Below are positions 1-8,017 of a DNA stretch of 9,223 bases, piece by piece. Made by a program: the position numbers and the translations under genes. Position 1 is the stretch's first letter. Each line of letters starts with the position of its first letter. The notes beneath the pieces were generated by a model. The model did no database searches and was not told the DNA's origin. It saw only the letters and a list, made by a program, of their open reading frames with translations. Source of the stretch: Verrucomicrobia bacterium UBA2970 (GTDB taxonomy: Bacteria > Verrucomicrobiota > Verrucomicrobiia > Limisphaerales > AAA164-E04); NCBI GenBank assembly GCA_002348345.1, contig DEAY01000010.1, positions 1 to 9,223 of the forward strand, read 5' to 3'.

Positions 1-742
1 CCCAGATGTCGTTGACGAGTTCATGATCGTCGAATGTGAAGTAGCTGGGAACCTGACGATGCCATCGGGCGAGTTCGATGCCCCGACTCAAGTAGAGCTT
101 GTAGTTCTCCCAGACCCCGACGATCGAGGGCATGGTCGCCACCGAACGGGGGAGTCCCTCGATTCCCTGGGTGAGTCGCCAGGCTTCCACGGGATGCTCC
201 CGGAGCTCTTCGTACAACCAGTCCCCGTTCATGATATGAAAATTGACTCGGGAGGCCCAATCGCGATTGAGATGCTCGTAGGTGGTCGCCCGATGACCGG
301 ACCCGTGCAGGGGGTTTTGGTTGGCGCAGGATCCGATTTGGAACCGGAAGTTGAACAGTCCCTTAGGGTTGTATTTTTGATTCCGGGTGGTCGCCGCACT
401 CGGGAGGGTTCGGAAGCGGCCGGGAAGTCCATGAGGACGGCCGTTCACGACAACCTGATAGTGGTAGGCCGTGTCGGGTTCCAATGACTTCAGGGTCATC
501 GATCCGGTATTGTCGTCGTTGAGCCGGGTCGTGGTTGTCGGCGATTCCTGATCCAGGGTGTTCGGTTGAGTGCCATAGCGAACGAGGAATTCACCCGGAT
601 CCGACGTGCGAGCCCAAACACGAACGGAATCGGCGGTGACGTGACCAAGCATCGGACCATGGGTGAGCCGAATCGGATCCCGTTCTGCCAGAACGGGAAG
701 CGTCCACAGCAGGCCGGTGAGAAGAAAAACGAAACGGTGCAT
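1..742 (-). CDS. PhoD-like alkaline phosphatase / metallophosphoesterase, secreted, C-terminus beyond the window
   Basis: The first 247 residues of a secreted PhoD-family phosphoesterase are visible; the frame stays open through the left edge. Residues 1-19 form a signal peptide ending VLA. Residues about 25-112 resemble the beta-sandwich N-terminal domain of PhoD proteins (GPMLGHVTADSVRVWART). The catalytic domain begins near FNFRFQIGSC. By family knowledge, Bacillus subtilis PhoD binds iron through a Cys in its SCQ motif and through Asp and Tyr of GDYIYE. The likely equivalents here are C139, D174 and Y177 (NGDWLYE). The later FDDHE motif (D238, D239, H240) matches the family WDDHE. The start is fixed by an in-frame TAG three codons upstream. 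No Shine-Dalgarno is evident. The expected role is phosphate release from organic phosphodiesters or monoesters outside the cytoplasm. The family call is firm; the substrate is unknown. Confidence 0.88.
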   Translation of the reverse strand, partial: MHRFVFLLTGLLWTLPVLAERDPIRLTHGPMLGHVTADSVRVWARTSDPGEFLVRYGTQPNTLDQESPTTTTRLNDDNTGSMTLKSLEPDTAYHYQVVVNGRPHGLPGRFRTLPSAATTRNQKYNPKGLFNFRFQIGSCANQNPLHGSGHRATTYEHLNRDWASRVNFHIMNGDWLYEELREHPVEAWRLTQGIEGLPRSVATMPSIVGVWENYKLYLSRGIELARWHRQVPSYFTFDDHELVNDIW

Positions 743-926
743 CCAGAAAGCCTAAGACAAGATTTTCCCAACTCCAAGGCCCAATCGTTTTTGGGGTCCG
801 TTGGGCGGATTCCCAAGCATGATGTGATGATGGCTTGCCCGCCAAAGCGAGGCAACGCCTCCATAGGAATGAAGCAGGAACCCCATCACGGAGGCCCTAC
901 TTCGGATCATGGGTGATCTCGGCTCC

Positions 927-3578
927 CTATTTTGATGATGGCGGCGGGGTCGACCGGATCGCGGGAAGCAGCTTGAGAAGATCCTGTTGATCCTGATACC
1001 ACTTCCTCAATGATCGCGAGAGCATGGAATCCTTAAAGGATTTGTAGAGCTTGATGTTCAGCGCGCTCTCCACATCTGCCTTGAGTTTCTTGTTGATCCC
1101 GGATTTGCCTTCCTTCGACCAACTCTTGTAGGAACCGATGCGATCGCTCAACATGCTCGCCGCCGCCTTCCGGGTTTCAAGGGAGTAACGGTAATCGGTG
1201 ACTTCCGTTCGCAGTTTCTCGATGGTTCCCTTGATCACCGTTTCGTCGTCTTTGGCGGTAATGATCTTGCCGGCGAATTCAATGATTCGCTTTTCCATCT
1301 GGGTAATGATGTCCTTTTCGGCCAGGACTTCGTTGGCCTCCAGACCAAGATCGCGCTTGGCGGTGGCGAAGGCTTTGCACACTTCCAGAACCACGGCATC
1401 GTTGAGTTTCTTGAAGAAAAGATCCCCTCGCTGCTTGATCAATTCCCGCTCCGCTTCCGTGAATTCATATTCCTGCTCATCCAGTCCGATAAACCGTTGA
1501 TAAGCGGGGGATTCGAGCAAGGTCGCCAAGCGCTTGTTCAGATCCTCCGTTTTGATTGGGGGAGCGACGAGAACCCCTTTTGGTTGCTTTTTCGGGTCGA
1601 GTTTTCCGATCTCCGGAAGAAACGAGAAAATCGCTTGGTCGATTCCTCCGAGCGATTCGATTTGTTCGTTCAAGCGCTTCCAGTGGGCCAGCTTGACGGC
1701 CTTTTCGTTGAGCTCGCCGACAAAATCAAACTGGGTTTCGATCGAAATCGATCGGCTGCTGGAATTGAACCAGCGAAGGAGGTCCCGTAAATCAAAGGAA
1801 ATGGTCCGGGCAATGCCGGAGGCGCGGAGATTAACCTGTTTGAGGGGAACAAGATCGCGTTTGTCTTTGGGGGCCTTGGCTCGAATAAAGGTTTCGATCA
1901 GGGTGCCGGGAAGCCTCCGAACCGTGTCCGAGATATTGGCGTAGGCCGTGACCACGGGATCCTTGCCGTAATCAAAGACGTTGACGTCGTCCCAACGAAA
2001 CGTGTCGTCGTCCGAAGCAAACAAGGTCTTCTTCTCTGCAATTTCACGGTCGTCGTAGTAGCCCCACTGAATGGCACCGCGGTCATGAGGCAGGACGGTT
2101 TCAGTGGTACGCATTTTCGAACCGGTGAGTGCCATGGCGGGGAAGACCTGATACTCCATCATCGAATTGGAGGTGTAATCATTTTCGTAGGCGGAGAGAT
2201 CTTCTTTCTTGAGGTAGGCCTTCAGCCACTGATCCAGGCGCTCGTGGGAGACCGTGGAATCCAAACTTCCGGCGAAGTTGTGTCGGAGGCCCAGCACGTG
2301 ACCGACCTCGTGGGCGACGACTCCTCGGATGTAGTCCTGAGACATTTGCAGCACCATTTCATCGGAGACATCGGGTTCCGATAGAACCTTCTCCAATCCA
2401 TCGGCATATTGTTTGGCGAAGGCTTGGCGCGACACTTGGCAAACGGTGGAATGGGACCAAGGGTGAAAGGTCTCCGGATCAGTCTCTTCGCCATCATCGT
2501 TCTCACGATCCTTTTCCGCCTTTTCCTCAATCGCCCGCATGCGTCTGAGAATCTCCCTCGCCCGGGATTTCCCGCTGATTGCGAACGTGCTGGTCATGTA
2601 GGCTTGGCCTCGTTGCGATTCTCCGGTGATCGGGTCGACCAAGATATCGGCGTAGGCAAAACCGGCGTTGTCCCAGGGAACCCACTGCACGATGTTATGT
2701 CCGGCGTCGGGCGCGGTGATGCCCTCCGGGGCCTGGTCAACCTCAATGACCTTTCTCCCAAAGGCCCGGTTCCAATACTCAATTCCACCTCTGACCGCAT
2801 CGACGTATTCAGGGGGAGTATTGCTGCTATAGTAGAATTTGAGCGGTTTGCTGAGGTCGAACCGGGCGATCCGAGTGGTGGAGCGGCCGCTGGTTTTTTC
2901 GAGTCGAGCCGCTGTTTCGAAGAATCGGACGTATCGATCATCCTGCTTGATGTATTCTTTGCCTTCGTAGTCACCGGGTTGGTAAGGCTTGATGAAGTAA
3001 CGGAGCTCGTAGCGGCTTTCTCGGTCGGAACTGAATTGGCGGCTACGCACTTGGGCGCTTTGACGAATGACTAATTGGCCGTCCTCTTCGCTCATATGGA
3101 ACACTCGAGATCCAGGGATTTCTTCCGTTCTCTCTCCCATGGACGAACTGAAACTGCGTCCGATCGAGTACCAGATGTCGGTAAACGCCCGCCGCATCCC
3201 GCGATTGAAGTCGATTGTCACCAGTTCATCATTCTGATCAATGATCGGGAAGGAAGCGACGAGCCGTCGTGCCGGCAGGTCATCCGTGACGACCAGCCCG
3301 TCCGGATCCTCGAAGAGGTCTACGGCGTCGGGAAAAAGTTCAAAGGTGACAATCTTTCCCGCCAGCCCGGTGCTGGTGGCGGCGAGGCTCTGGGGAATGA
3401 TCGAGATGGACATGATGAACTTCGTCCCGAATGCCTTCCGGGGGATGCCCAGGTAGTAGCCGTCGGCGGGCTTCAAGACGGCTGAAGGGCTCTGTCCGTG
3501 GTGGTCGGCGAGGGCGAAGGGTGAGGCGGACAAAAAGGCCGCCGCGAAGGTGAGCCGGATGACGAATGCTCTGATCAT
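927..3578 (-). CDS. Secreted zinc-dependent metalloprotease, DUF5117/DUF4953 (met-zincin) type
   Basis: This 883-residue protein has a signal peptide (residues 1-24, ending ALA before DHHG) and should act in the periplasm or outside the cell. Residues about 30-240 look like the DUF5117-type N-terminal region. The protease domain spans roughly 245-560. It includes IEYWNRAF (266-273), the DPITGE strand (315-320) and the zinc site HEVGHVLGLRH, with H423, H427 and H433 as zinc ligands and E424 as catalytic base. A probable Met-turn, SMMEY (472-476), lies about 40 residues later, as in metzincins. A charged, helix-prone insert rich in Lys, Glu and Asp (about 338-367) precedes the active site. The 600-883 region is Lys/Glu-rich and mainly helical in appearance, with no motif I recognise. 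Overall length fits the family, whose substrates are mostly unknown. It is divergent from the gene at 3710 and ends 184 bp before the phosphatase start on the same strand. Confidence 0.9.
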   Translation of the reverse strand: MIRAFVIRLTFAAAFLSASPFALADHHGQSPSAVLKPADGYYLGIPRKAFGTKFIMSISIIPQSLAATSTGLAGKIVTFELFPDAVDLFEDPDGLVVTDDLPARRLVASFPIIDQNDELVTIDFNRGMRRAFTDIWYSIGRSFSSSMGERTEEIPGSRVFHMSEEDGQLVIRQSAQVRSRQFSSDRESRYELRYFIKPYQPGDYEGKEYIKQDDRYVRFFETAARLEKTSGRSTTRIARFDLSKPLKFYYSSNTPPEYVDAVRGGIEYWNRAFGRKVIEVDQAPEGITAPDAGHNIVQWVPWDNAGFAYADILVDPITGESQRGQAYMTSTFAISGKSRAREILRRMRAIEEKAEKDRENDDGEETDPETFHPWSHSTVCQVSRQAFAKQYADGLEKVLSEPDVSDEMVLQMSQDYIRGVVAHEVGHVLGLRHNFAGSLDSTVSHERLDQWLKAYLKKEDLSAYENDYTSNSMMEYQVFPAMALTGSKMRTTETVLPHDRGAIQWGYYDDREIAEKKTLFASDDDTFRWDDVNVFDYGKDPVVTAYANISDTVRRLPGTLIETFIRAKAPKDKRDLVPLKQVNLRASGIARTISFDLRDLLRWFNSSSRSISIETQFDFVGELNEKAVKLAHWKRLNEQIESLGGIDQAIFSFLPEIGKLDPKKQPKGVLVAPPIKTEDLNKRLATLLESPAYQRFIGLDEQEYEFTEAERELIKQRGDLFFKKLNDAVVLEVCKAFATAKRDLGLEANEVLAEKDIITQMEKRIIEFAGKIITAKDDETVIKGTIEKLRTEVTDYRYSLETRKAAASMLSDRIGSYKSWSKEGKSGINKKLKADVESALNIKLYKSFKDSMLSRSLRKWYQDQQDLLKLLPAIRSTPPPSSK

Positions 3579-3709
3579 TTCGGTTGTAGAGTTAAAGGGG
3601 TCTCAAAGGGAGGTCAATGTCCAATTGCCGAAGGTCTATGGATGGAGGAATCCGGGGCTGCAATTCGATTTGTTTCTTGGGTCGCCACAGCGTATTTTTC
3701 AAGAATTCC
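3579..3709. promoter_or_regulatory. Divergent intergenic region between metalloprotease and glycosidase-like gene
   Basis: These 131 bases must carry the start signals for both divergent genes if each is transcribed on its own. On the plus strand, TTGTTT (3670-3675) and TATTTT (3693-3698) are separated by 17 bases, a weak sigma-70-like pair. Use of it would give a leader of only a few bases before ATG 3710. On the minus strand, TTGACC is present but has no good -10 partner at the right spacing. No convincing operator palindrome is visible. The boundaries are firm; the promoter boxes are guesses. Confidence 0.3.
3608..3619 (+). promoter_or_regulatory. SD-like GGGAGG next to an alternative upstream ATG
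   Basis: GGGAGG (3608-3613) is the best Shine-Dalgarno match in front of any start in the window, but it sits only three bases from ATG 3617. That ATG is in frame with the glycosidase-like gene and would add 31 residues before its signal peptide. The added residues are Cys/Arg-rich and unlike an export signal, so I prefer ATG 3710. The short spacing also argues against use. Confidence 0.25.
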
Positions 3710-6355
3710 ATGAAGCGATTTTATTTGGTTTTCACCTTGTTCCTGTCTGCGCCGTGGTGTCTTTACGCGGAATTAGGCACCAATGAAATGGCGAGCCTGT
3801 CCCCAAATCTGAGGACGACTCTCCAACGAACTCAGCCCCTGTCGCACCCGAGGGGCGGACGATTGCCACTCTGGGTTCTGCCGATCTCCGGGCAGTTGGC
3901 GGCCGTCAAGGATGGTGTCGCCGCAGAGGCCTTGCGTGAGCTCAATCGTCGGGGATTGGCCTACACCGTCGACTGGCATCCGGATCGGGTGACCGAATCG
4001 ATTGAGGAAGGTTTGCGGATCGGGAGGATGCAGCAAGAAATGGGCGTTCGGGTCGGGGTGAATGCCAATGCATGCCTTTATTCGTTTTTCGACGGGTCGG
4101 ATGAACGGCTGCATCGGGATGCGTCGGGGAGTCTTTTTGCCGAGCACTCATTTGGGCCGGCATTGGGCTGCCCCTTCACCTTGAGGGATCGTTATCCGGC
4201 AATGAAGGAGCGCCTGGCCTCATTTCTTCGCGCCTATCGGCGGGCGGGTGTGGATGTGGATTTCATATTCGCCGACTGGGAAATTGACGGGCCCATTGAA
4301 TGGAACGGGGCCTGGGCCAGTTCCAAGCGCTGTGAGCGGTGTCGGGATCGGATTCCACAGATCGACGATTTCCGCGCCTTTCAGCGGGCGCTTCGGCACC
4401 TTCGGAGTGAAATGCAGAGAGTGGTCTTTGGCGATCTCGTGCGGTCGTATTTTCCGAAGGCATTGGTCGGAAATTATGGAGTCTATCCCCATGAGGGACA
4501 TCGTTATTGGTATGATTATTTTGAGGAGGAAACGGAGGGCGCCCCGTTCCGCCTGGATCAGCGGGCGAAGTATCGGGAATGGTACCCTGAATTCGCGGAG
4601 ACGGGTTATTCCTTCGCCATGCCGGTGGTCTACACCTGGTATCGAACCTACCAGTGGTACGATTTCGAATCGTCCGATTACCGTTGGTTCTACAACATGC
4701 TGCTCTCGGGCTCGAGCGTCGGCAAAACAACGTCGCCCGAAGTTCCGATCATACCATTTGTTCATTGGCATACGACGGCGCCCCCCGAGAACCCGGATCC
4801 GAGCGTGCAGCAGTTTTCCCGGGAACGGTATCAGGAACTCCTGTGGCACCTGTTGTTGAGAGGGCACGATACCTATTTCCTCTGGTGTTTGAGTGAAGAA
4901 TTGGGAACCGAGCTTGAGTTGGTGCATGAGGTCTACCGCGAGTCCCTTGCCTACGCTTCCTATTTGAACGAAGGAGAGCCCTTGTTTTTTGAGGTACCCG
5001 ATCAACCGGAAGTGGTGATTTCCGGCATGCGTCAAGGGGACCGGGTCCTGCTCTTGAGAACGGACTTTCGGGAGGACCGCGGCACGGTCTCGCTCAAACT
5101 CAATGCCGCCGAACAACTCTCCGTGCCCAGGCAGCCTGGGTTGCAGGAGAGAGTGGTCGAGGCCGTCGTTCGTCCGGATGGGCTTCTCAAACAGGGAGGC
5201 ATAACTCGCTTTCCCATTGGCATTTACGAGCTTCCCGGGGAAGAGAGCGAACTTCGTGCAATGGTCGAGGCTGGATTCAACCTATTTCGATGTGGGAATC
5301 GCTCGGATCTCGATCGGGTGGCCCAATACGGGGCGATGGGGTGGACGTCAATCCCTGTGCAGAATGGCGCGAGCGAGTCGGTGAGAGCCCAGGTGAAATC
5401 GATGGCGGGGCATCCCGCCTTGGCGGTTTGGGAAGGGCCGGATGAAATCATATGGACCTACACAGCCTATAGTTTTCTGGAACGGGTGGCGGGTTTCACC
5501 CGAGACGATTGGAATGCGCAGATGCCGAAGGCGGTCAACTACGCCCGGGACCAATCTCGAATCATCAATCCTTCGATCCATCGGGGGATTCAACTGATTC
5601 GGGAGTTGGATCCGAACCAGCTTCCCTTCTGGATCAACGAGGCCGCTGACAGTGATGTGGCCTATGCGCGGGAGACCATCGACTCGGTGGACATCGTGGG
5701 CTGTGACTATTACGCGGTGCGGAGTCGCGGGACGGATCTCACCAGTGTGGGGCGTTTGGTTGATCGCTGGGATCAGATTGGTTACCAGCGGCCGGTGTGG
5801 ATGGTGTTGCAGGGGTTTTCGTGGCACGCGATCCGGCCTGAGCGAGCCTTTCTCTACCCGAGTTTCGAGCAATCACGGTTCATGGCCTATGATTCCATCG
5901 TTCACGGTGCCAAAGGCGTCTTTTACTGGGGAACCAATACGATCGATGACCCGGGCTTTCGAGAGTCCCTCTATGCGCTGGGGAGTGAATTGGGTGCCTT
6001 GGAATCGATGTTGGTCGCCGAAGCCATCCCGGGGGCCTCGGTTCGCGTCATTGATGATCTCTTCGATTCCCCGGGAAAAGGGATTCGCCTTTTGGTGACC
6101 CGACGCCATTCTGATTGGATGGTGATCCTGGTCAATGAGGATGGAGAACGGCATCTGGGAGTCGATGTGTCCGGGCTGGAAGCTCTCAATGGGAGAACGC
6201 TCTACCAACTCTACCATTCCGAACGCCAAACCATCGAACGGGGCGGGTTCGCAACGCGAATGCAGGGTTATGAGGTCAAGGTCTATTGCACGAATCCGAT
6301 CTACCAAAGCTCTCGGGTCGCAGGTCGCCACTATGTCTCTCCTGAGCGGCCGTAG
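3710..6355 (+). CDS. Secreted protein with two TIM-barrel glycoside hydrolase-like domains
   Basis: The 881-residue product starts with a signal peptide (1-20, MKRFYL...CLYA), which is why ATG 3710 is chosen over the in-frame ATG 3617. The first barrel-like domain spans about 50-420. It has an acidic cluster on a predicted strand (FADWEID: D189, E191, D193), a CERC cysteine pair (C208, C211), many Trp/Tyr residues at 291-330 and a terminal segment LLWHLLLRGHDTYFLWC. A short beta-rich linker (about 425-495) leads to a second barrel beginning FPIGIYELPG. This one carries WEGPDE (574-579), which resembles the strand-4 NEP motif of clan GH-A and makes E579 a candidate acid/base. At the strand-7 position, PVWMVLQGF has Q701 where a nucleophilic Glu is expected. 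Residues about 765-862 look like a C-terminal beta-sandwich. Likely role: binding or cleaving an extracellular glycan. I cannot assign a CAZy family, and one domain may be non-catalytic. Confidence 0.8.
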   Translation: MKRFYLVFTLFLSAPWCLYAELGTNEMASLSPNLRTTLQRTQPLSHPRGGRLPLWVLPISGQLAAVKDGVAAEALRELNRRGLAYTVDWHPDRVTESIEEGLRIGRMQQEMGVRVGVNANACLYSFFDGSDERLHRDASGSLFAEHSFGPALGCPFTLRDRYPAMKERLASFLRAYRRAGVDVDFIFADWEIDGPIEWNGAWASSKRCERCRDRIPQIDDFRAFQRALRHLRSEMQRVVFGDLVRSYFPKALVGNYGVYPHEGHRYWYDYFEEETEGAPFRLDQRAKYREWYPEFAETGYSFAMPVVYTWYRTYQWYDFESSDYRWFYNMLLSGSSVGKTTSPEVPIIPFVHWHTTAPPENPDPSVQQFSRERYQELLWHLLLRGHDTYFLWCLSEELGTELELVHEVYRESLAYASYLNEGEPLFFEVPDQPEVVISGMRQGDRVLLLRTDFREDRGTVSLKLNAAEQLSVPRQPGLQERVVEAVVRPDGLLKQGGITRFPIGIYELPGEESELRAMVEAGFNLFRCGNRSDLDRVAQYGAMGWTSIPVQNGASESVRAQVKSMAGHPALAVWEGPDEIIWTYTAYSFLERVAGFTRDDWNAQMPKAVNYARDQSRIINPSIHRGIQLIRELDPNQLPFWINEAADSDVAYARETIDSVDIVGCDYYAVRSRGTDLTSVGRLVDRWDQIGYQRPVWMVLQGFSWHAIRPERAFLYPSFEQSRFMAYDSIVHGAKGVFYWGTNTIDDPGFRESLYALGSELGALESMLVAEAIPGASVRVIDDLFDSPGKGIRLLVTRRHSDWMVILVNEDGERHLGVDVSGLEALNGRTLYQLYHSERQTIERGGFATRMQGYEVKVYCTNPIYQSSRVAGRHYVSPERP

Positions 6356-6480
6356 AAGAGGATCGGTTCGTGCGATGGGAGGGCTGCGTGCCACCGGAAT
6401 CTGGGGTTTCCCCCATCGGTCGGCATGTAACCAAGTTTCGGGCTTGGGCGTCTTTCTTTTGTAACTCTGCCTACCGACAA

Positions 6481-7983
6481 ATGAAAATCTCCAGTGCGAT
6501 TCGTGGTTTGGTTGTCCTCCTTTTTTTTCTGAACGCTTCTAAAGCGAGCAGCGGCACCAATTGGCCTCAATGGAGGGGTCCCAATGGAAACGGGATAGTG
6601 GATTCCGGGAATCCGCCGGTGACTTGGAGTGAAGCGGAGAATATTCGATGGAAGGTTCCGATCTCGGGCAAAGGGCACGCGACACCTATTATTTGGGGGG
6701 ATCAGGTCTTTGTTTTGACGGTCGAGTCGTCCGGAGCCGACCAGAACGCCTCCACCGTTCGGGGTCAGGGACGAGGGACGAGGGACGGAGGGCGAGGTCG
6801 AACCGGCGACAACAGACCGGGGCGAAACAATCGTGATTTCCTGCGGCAATTGGATACCAACGGGGACGGTCAAGTGGACGAGAATGAGCGGGAGGTAGCG
6901 CGGCAACGTTTCCGGAATCGTGGCGGTGGTGAGCGAAATCAAGGTCGAGGTCAAGGGCGTGGGGGTTTCGGAGGAAGGGGATCGGCGCCGACGAGCCTTC
7001 ACACCTTCAAGACGTGCAGCCTCGATCGAAAGACCGGGAAACTCCTCTGGGAAACCGTGGCCCGAAAAGAAATCCCTCATCAGGGGGTGCAGCGAACCAA
7101 TACCTATGGTTCGGGCTCCCCGGTCACTGATGGAGAACATCTCTACGTCTCGTTTGGTTCATACGGACTCTACTGTTATGATTTGGATGGTGGATTGGTT
7201 TGGGAAAAAGATCTTGGTAAGGTCAGTGTTACCTTTGGGGAGGGCGCTTCTCCCGCGCTTCATGGGGAGACGCTCATTGTCGTTCAAGACAACAACGGGG
7301 ATTCCTTTATCTATGCCTTTCATAAGCGAACCGGCGAGGAGCTTTGGAAGAAGAGCCGGGATGAGCGATCGGGTTGGACGACGCCTTACATTATGGAACG
7401 GGATGGCAAGACCCAGGTCTTGGTGAGCGGGTCGAATGCCGTCCGCAGTTACGATATCAAGACCGGGGAGGTCATTTGGCAATGTTCGGGTCTGGGGTCC
7501 AATCCTGTTCCGATGATCGTTGCCGATGAGAATGCGATCTATGCCATGTCGGGACACCGGCAGCCTTACGGCATGGCGGTCAAGATGGGAGGAACGGGAG
7601 ACCTGACGGAGACGGATGCGGTTTTATGGACGACCACCCGTGGGACGCCGTATGTGCCCTCTCCATTACTCTACGACGGCCTGCTCTTCTATTGCCAGCG
7701 ATCCAATGGAATTCTGACCTGTGTGGATGCGCAATCCGGCAAGGTTCATTATGGGCAGGAACGGCTCGAAGGGATGTCGGGGGTTTACTCGTCCCCGGTC
7801 GGCGTCGGGGATCGGATCTACTTGCCCGGCCAAAACGGGGCCACAGTCGTCTTCAAGAAATCCAAGGCATTGGAAGTGATGGCGGTGAATCGGCTGGATG
7901 ATCAGTTCGACGCCTCGCCCGCCGTGATAGGGAACGAGCTGTTCCTTCGTGGAAATTCCAATCTTTATTGCATCGCACAATAG
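6481..7983 (+). CDS. Exported PQQ/BamB-like beta-propeller protein with an EF-hand insert
   Basis: This 500-residue protein has a signal peptide (about 1-22) and then NWPQWRGPNGNG (27-38), a hallmark of PQQ-like propeller proteins common in Planctomycetota and Verrucomicrobiota. Blade repeats of the type D.KTGELLW recur: DRKTGKLLW (182-190), HKRTGEELW (281-289), DIKTGEVIW (325-333) and DAQSGKV (416-422). Between the first blade and the next, residues about 93-167 form an Arg/Gly-rich insert with a canonical EF-hand loop at 125-136. The ATG at 6481 is chosen because it opens directly into the signal peptide; an in-frame ATG at 6370 would add 37 unlikely residues. No Shine-Dalgarno is visible. 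PQQ-dependent dehydrogenase residues were not identified, so it is more likely a structural or binding propeller than an enzyme. Partner and ligand are unknown. Confidence 0.87.
   Translation: MKISSAIRGLVVLLFFLNASKASSGTNWPQWRGPNGNGIVDSGNPPVTWSEAENIRWKVPISGKGHATPIIWGDQVFVLTVESSGADQNASTVRGQGRGTRDGGRGRTGDNRPGRNNRDFLRQLDTNGDGQVDENEREVARQRFRNRGGGERNQGRGQGRGGFGGRGSAPTSLHTFKTCSLDRKTGKLLWETVARKEIPHQGVQRTNTYGSGSPVTDGEHLYVSFGSYGLYCYDLDGGLVWEKDLGKVSVTFGEGASPALHGETLIVVQDNNGDSFIYAFHKRTGEELWKKSRDERSGWTTPYIMERDGKTQVLVSGSNAVRSYDIKTGEVIWQCSGLGSNPVPMIVADENAIYAMSGHRQPYGMAVKMGGTGDLTETDAVLWTTTRGTPYVPSPLLYDGLLFYCQRSNGILTCVDAQSGKVHYGQERLEGMSGVYSSPVGVGDRIYLPGQNGATVVFKKSKALEVMAVNRLDDQFDASPAVIGNELFLRGNSNLYCIAQ
6768..6788 (+). 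repeat. Three tandem 7-bp units (GGGACGA, GGGACGA, GGGACGG)
   Basis: Three adjoining heptamers lie inside the propeller gene, at the start of the Arg/Gly-rich insert (GRGTRDGG). Because seven is not a multiple of three, gain or loss of one unit would shift the frame. Three units is few for active slippage, so it may only reflect low-complexity coding. Confidence 0.55.
6853..6888 (+). other. EF-hand calcium-binding loop in the propeller protein
   Basis: Residues 125-136 read DTNGDGQVDENE, with D1, N3, D5, Q7, D9 and E12, a full match to the canonical 12-residue EF-hand loop with Gly at position 6 and Val at 8. Flanking residues (NNRDFLRQL before, REVARQRF after) could form the two helices. 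Only one loop is present, as in dockerin-like or single EF-hand proteins, and both sides are Arg/Gly-rich linkers. Calcium binding is inferred from the motif. Confidence 0.8.
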
Positions 7984-8017
7984 GTGAGGGAGGGGTGAGT
8001 GGCACTCTTTTTCAGGA

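Noticed and set aside
496..864. Open frame starting at 864 on the minus strand, overlapping the phosphatase gene start
   Set aside because: It overlaps the phosphatase signal peptide and N-domain in another frame, and its translation has no recognisable domain.
905..918. GATCATGGGTGATC hairpin just past the metalloprotease stop
   Set aside because: Only a 5-bp stem with no T-run; too weak to call a terminator.
2409..3074. 221-codon open frame on the plus strand inside the metalloprotease gene
   Set aside because: Antisense to the protease domain containing conserved motifs; no recognisable product.
4220..5116. 298-codon open frame on the minus strand inside the glycosidase-like gene
   Set aside because: It lies wholly antisense to a well-supported gene, and its translation shows no signal peptide, domain or family motif. 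It is a frame shadow of GC-rich coding.
6373..6418. CGATGGG ... CCCATCG inverted repeat with an inner TGGGG/CCCCA hairpin between the glycosidase and propeller genes
   Set aside because: The stems are short, the loop is long and no T-run follows, so neither a terminator nor a riboswitch can be supported.
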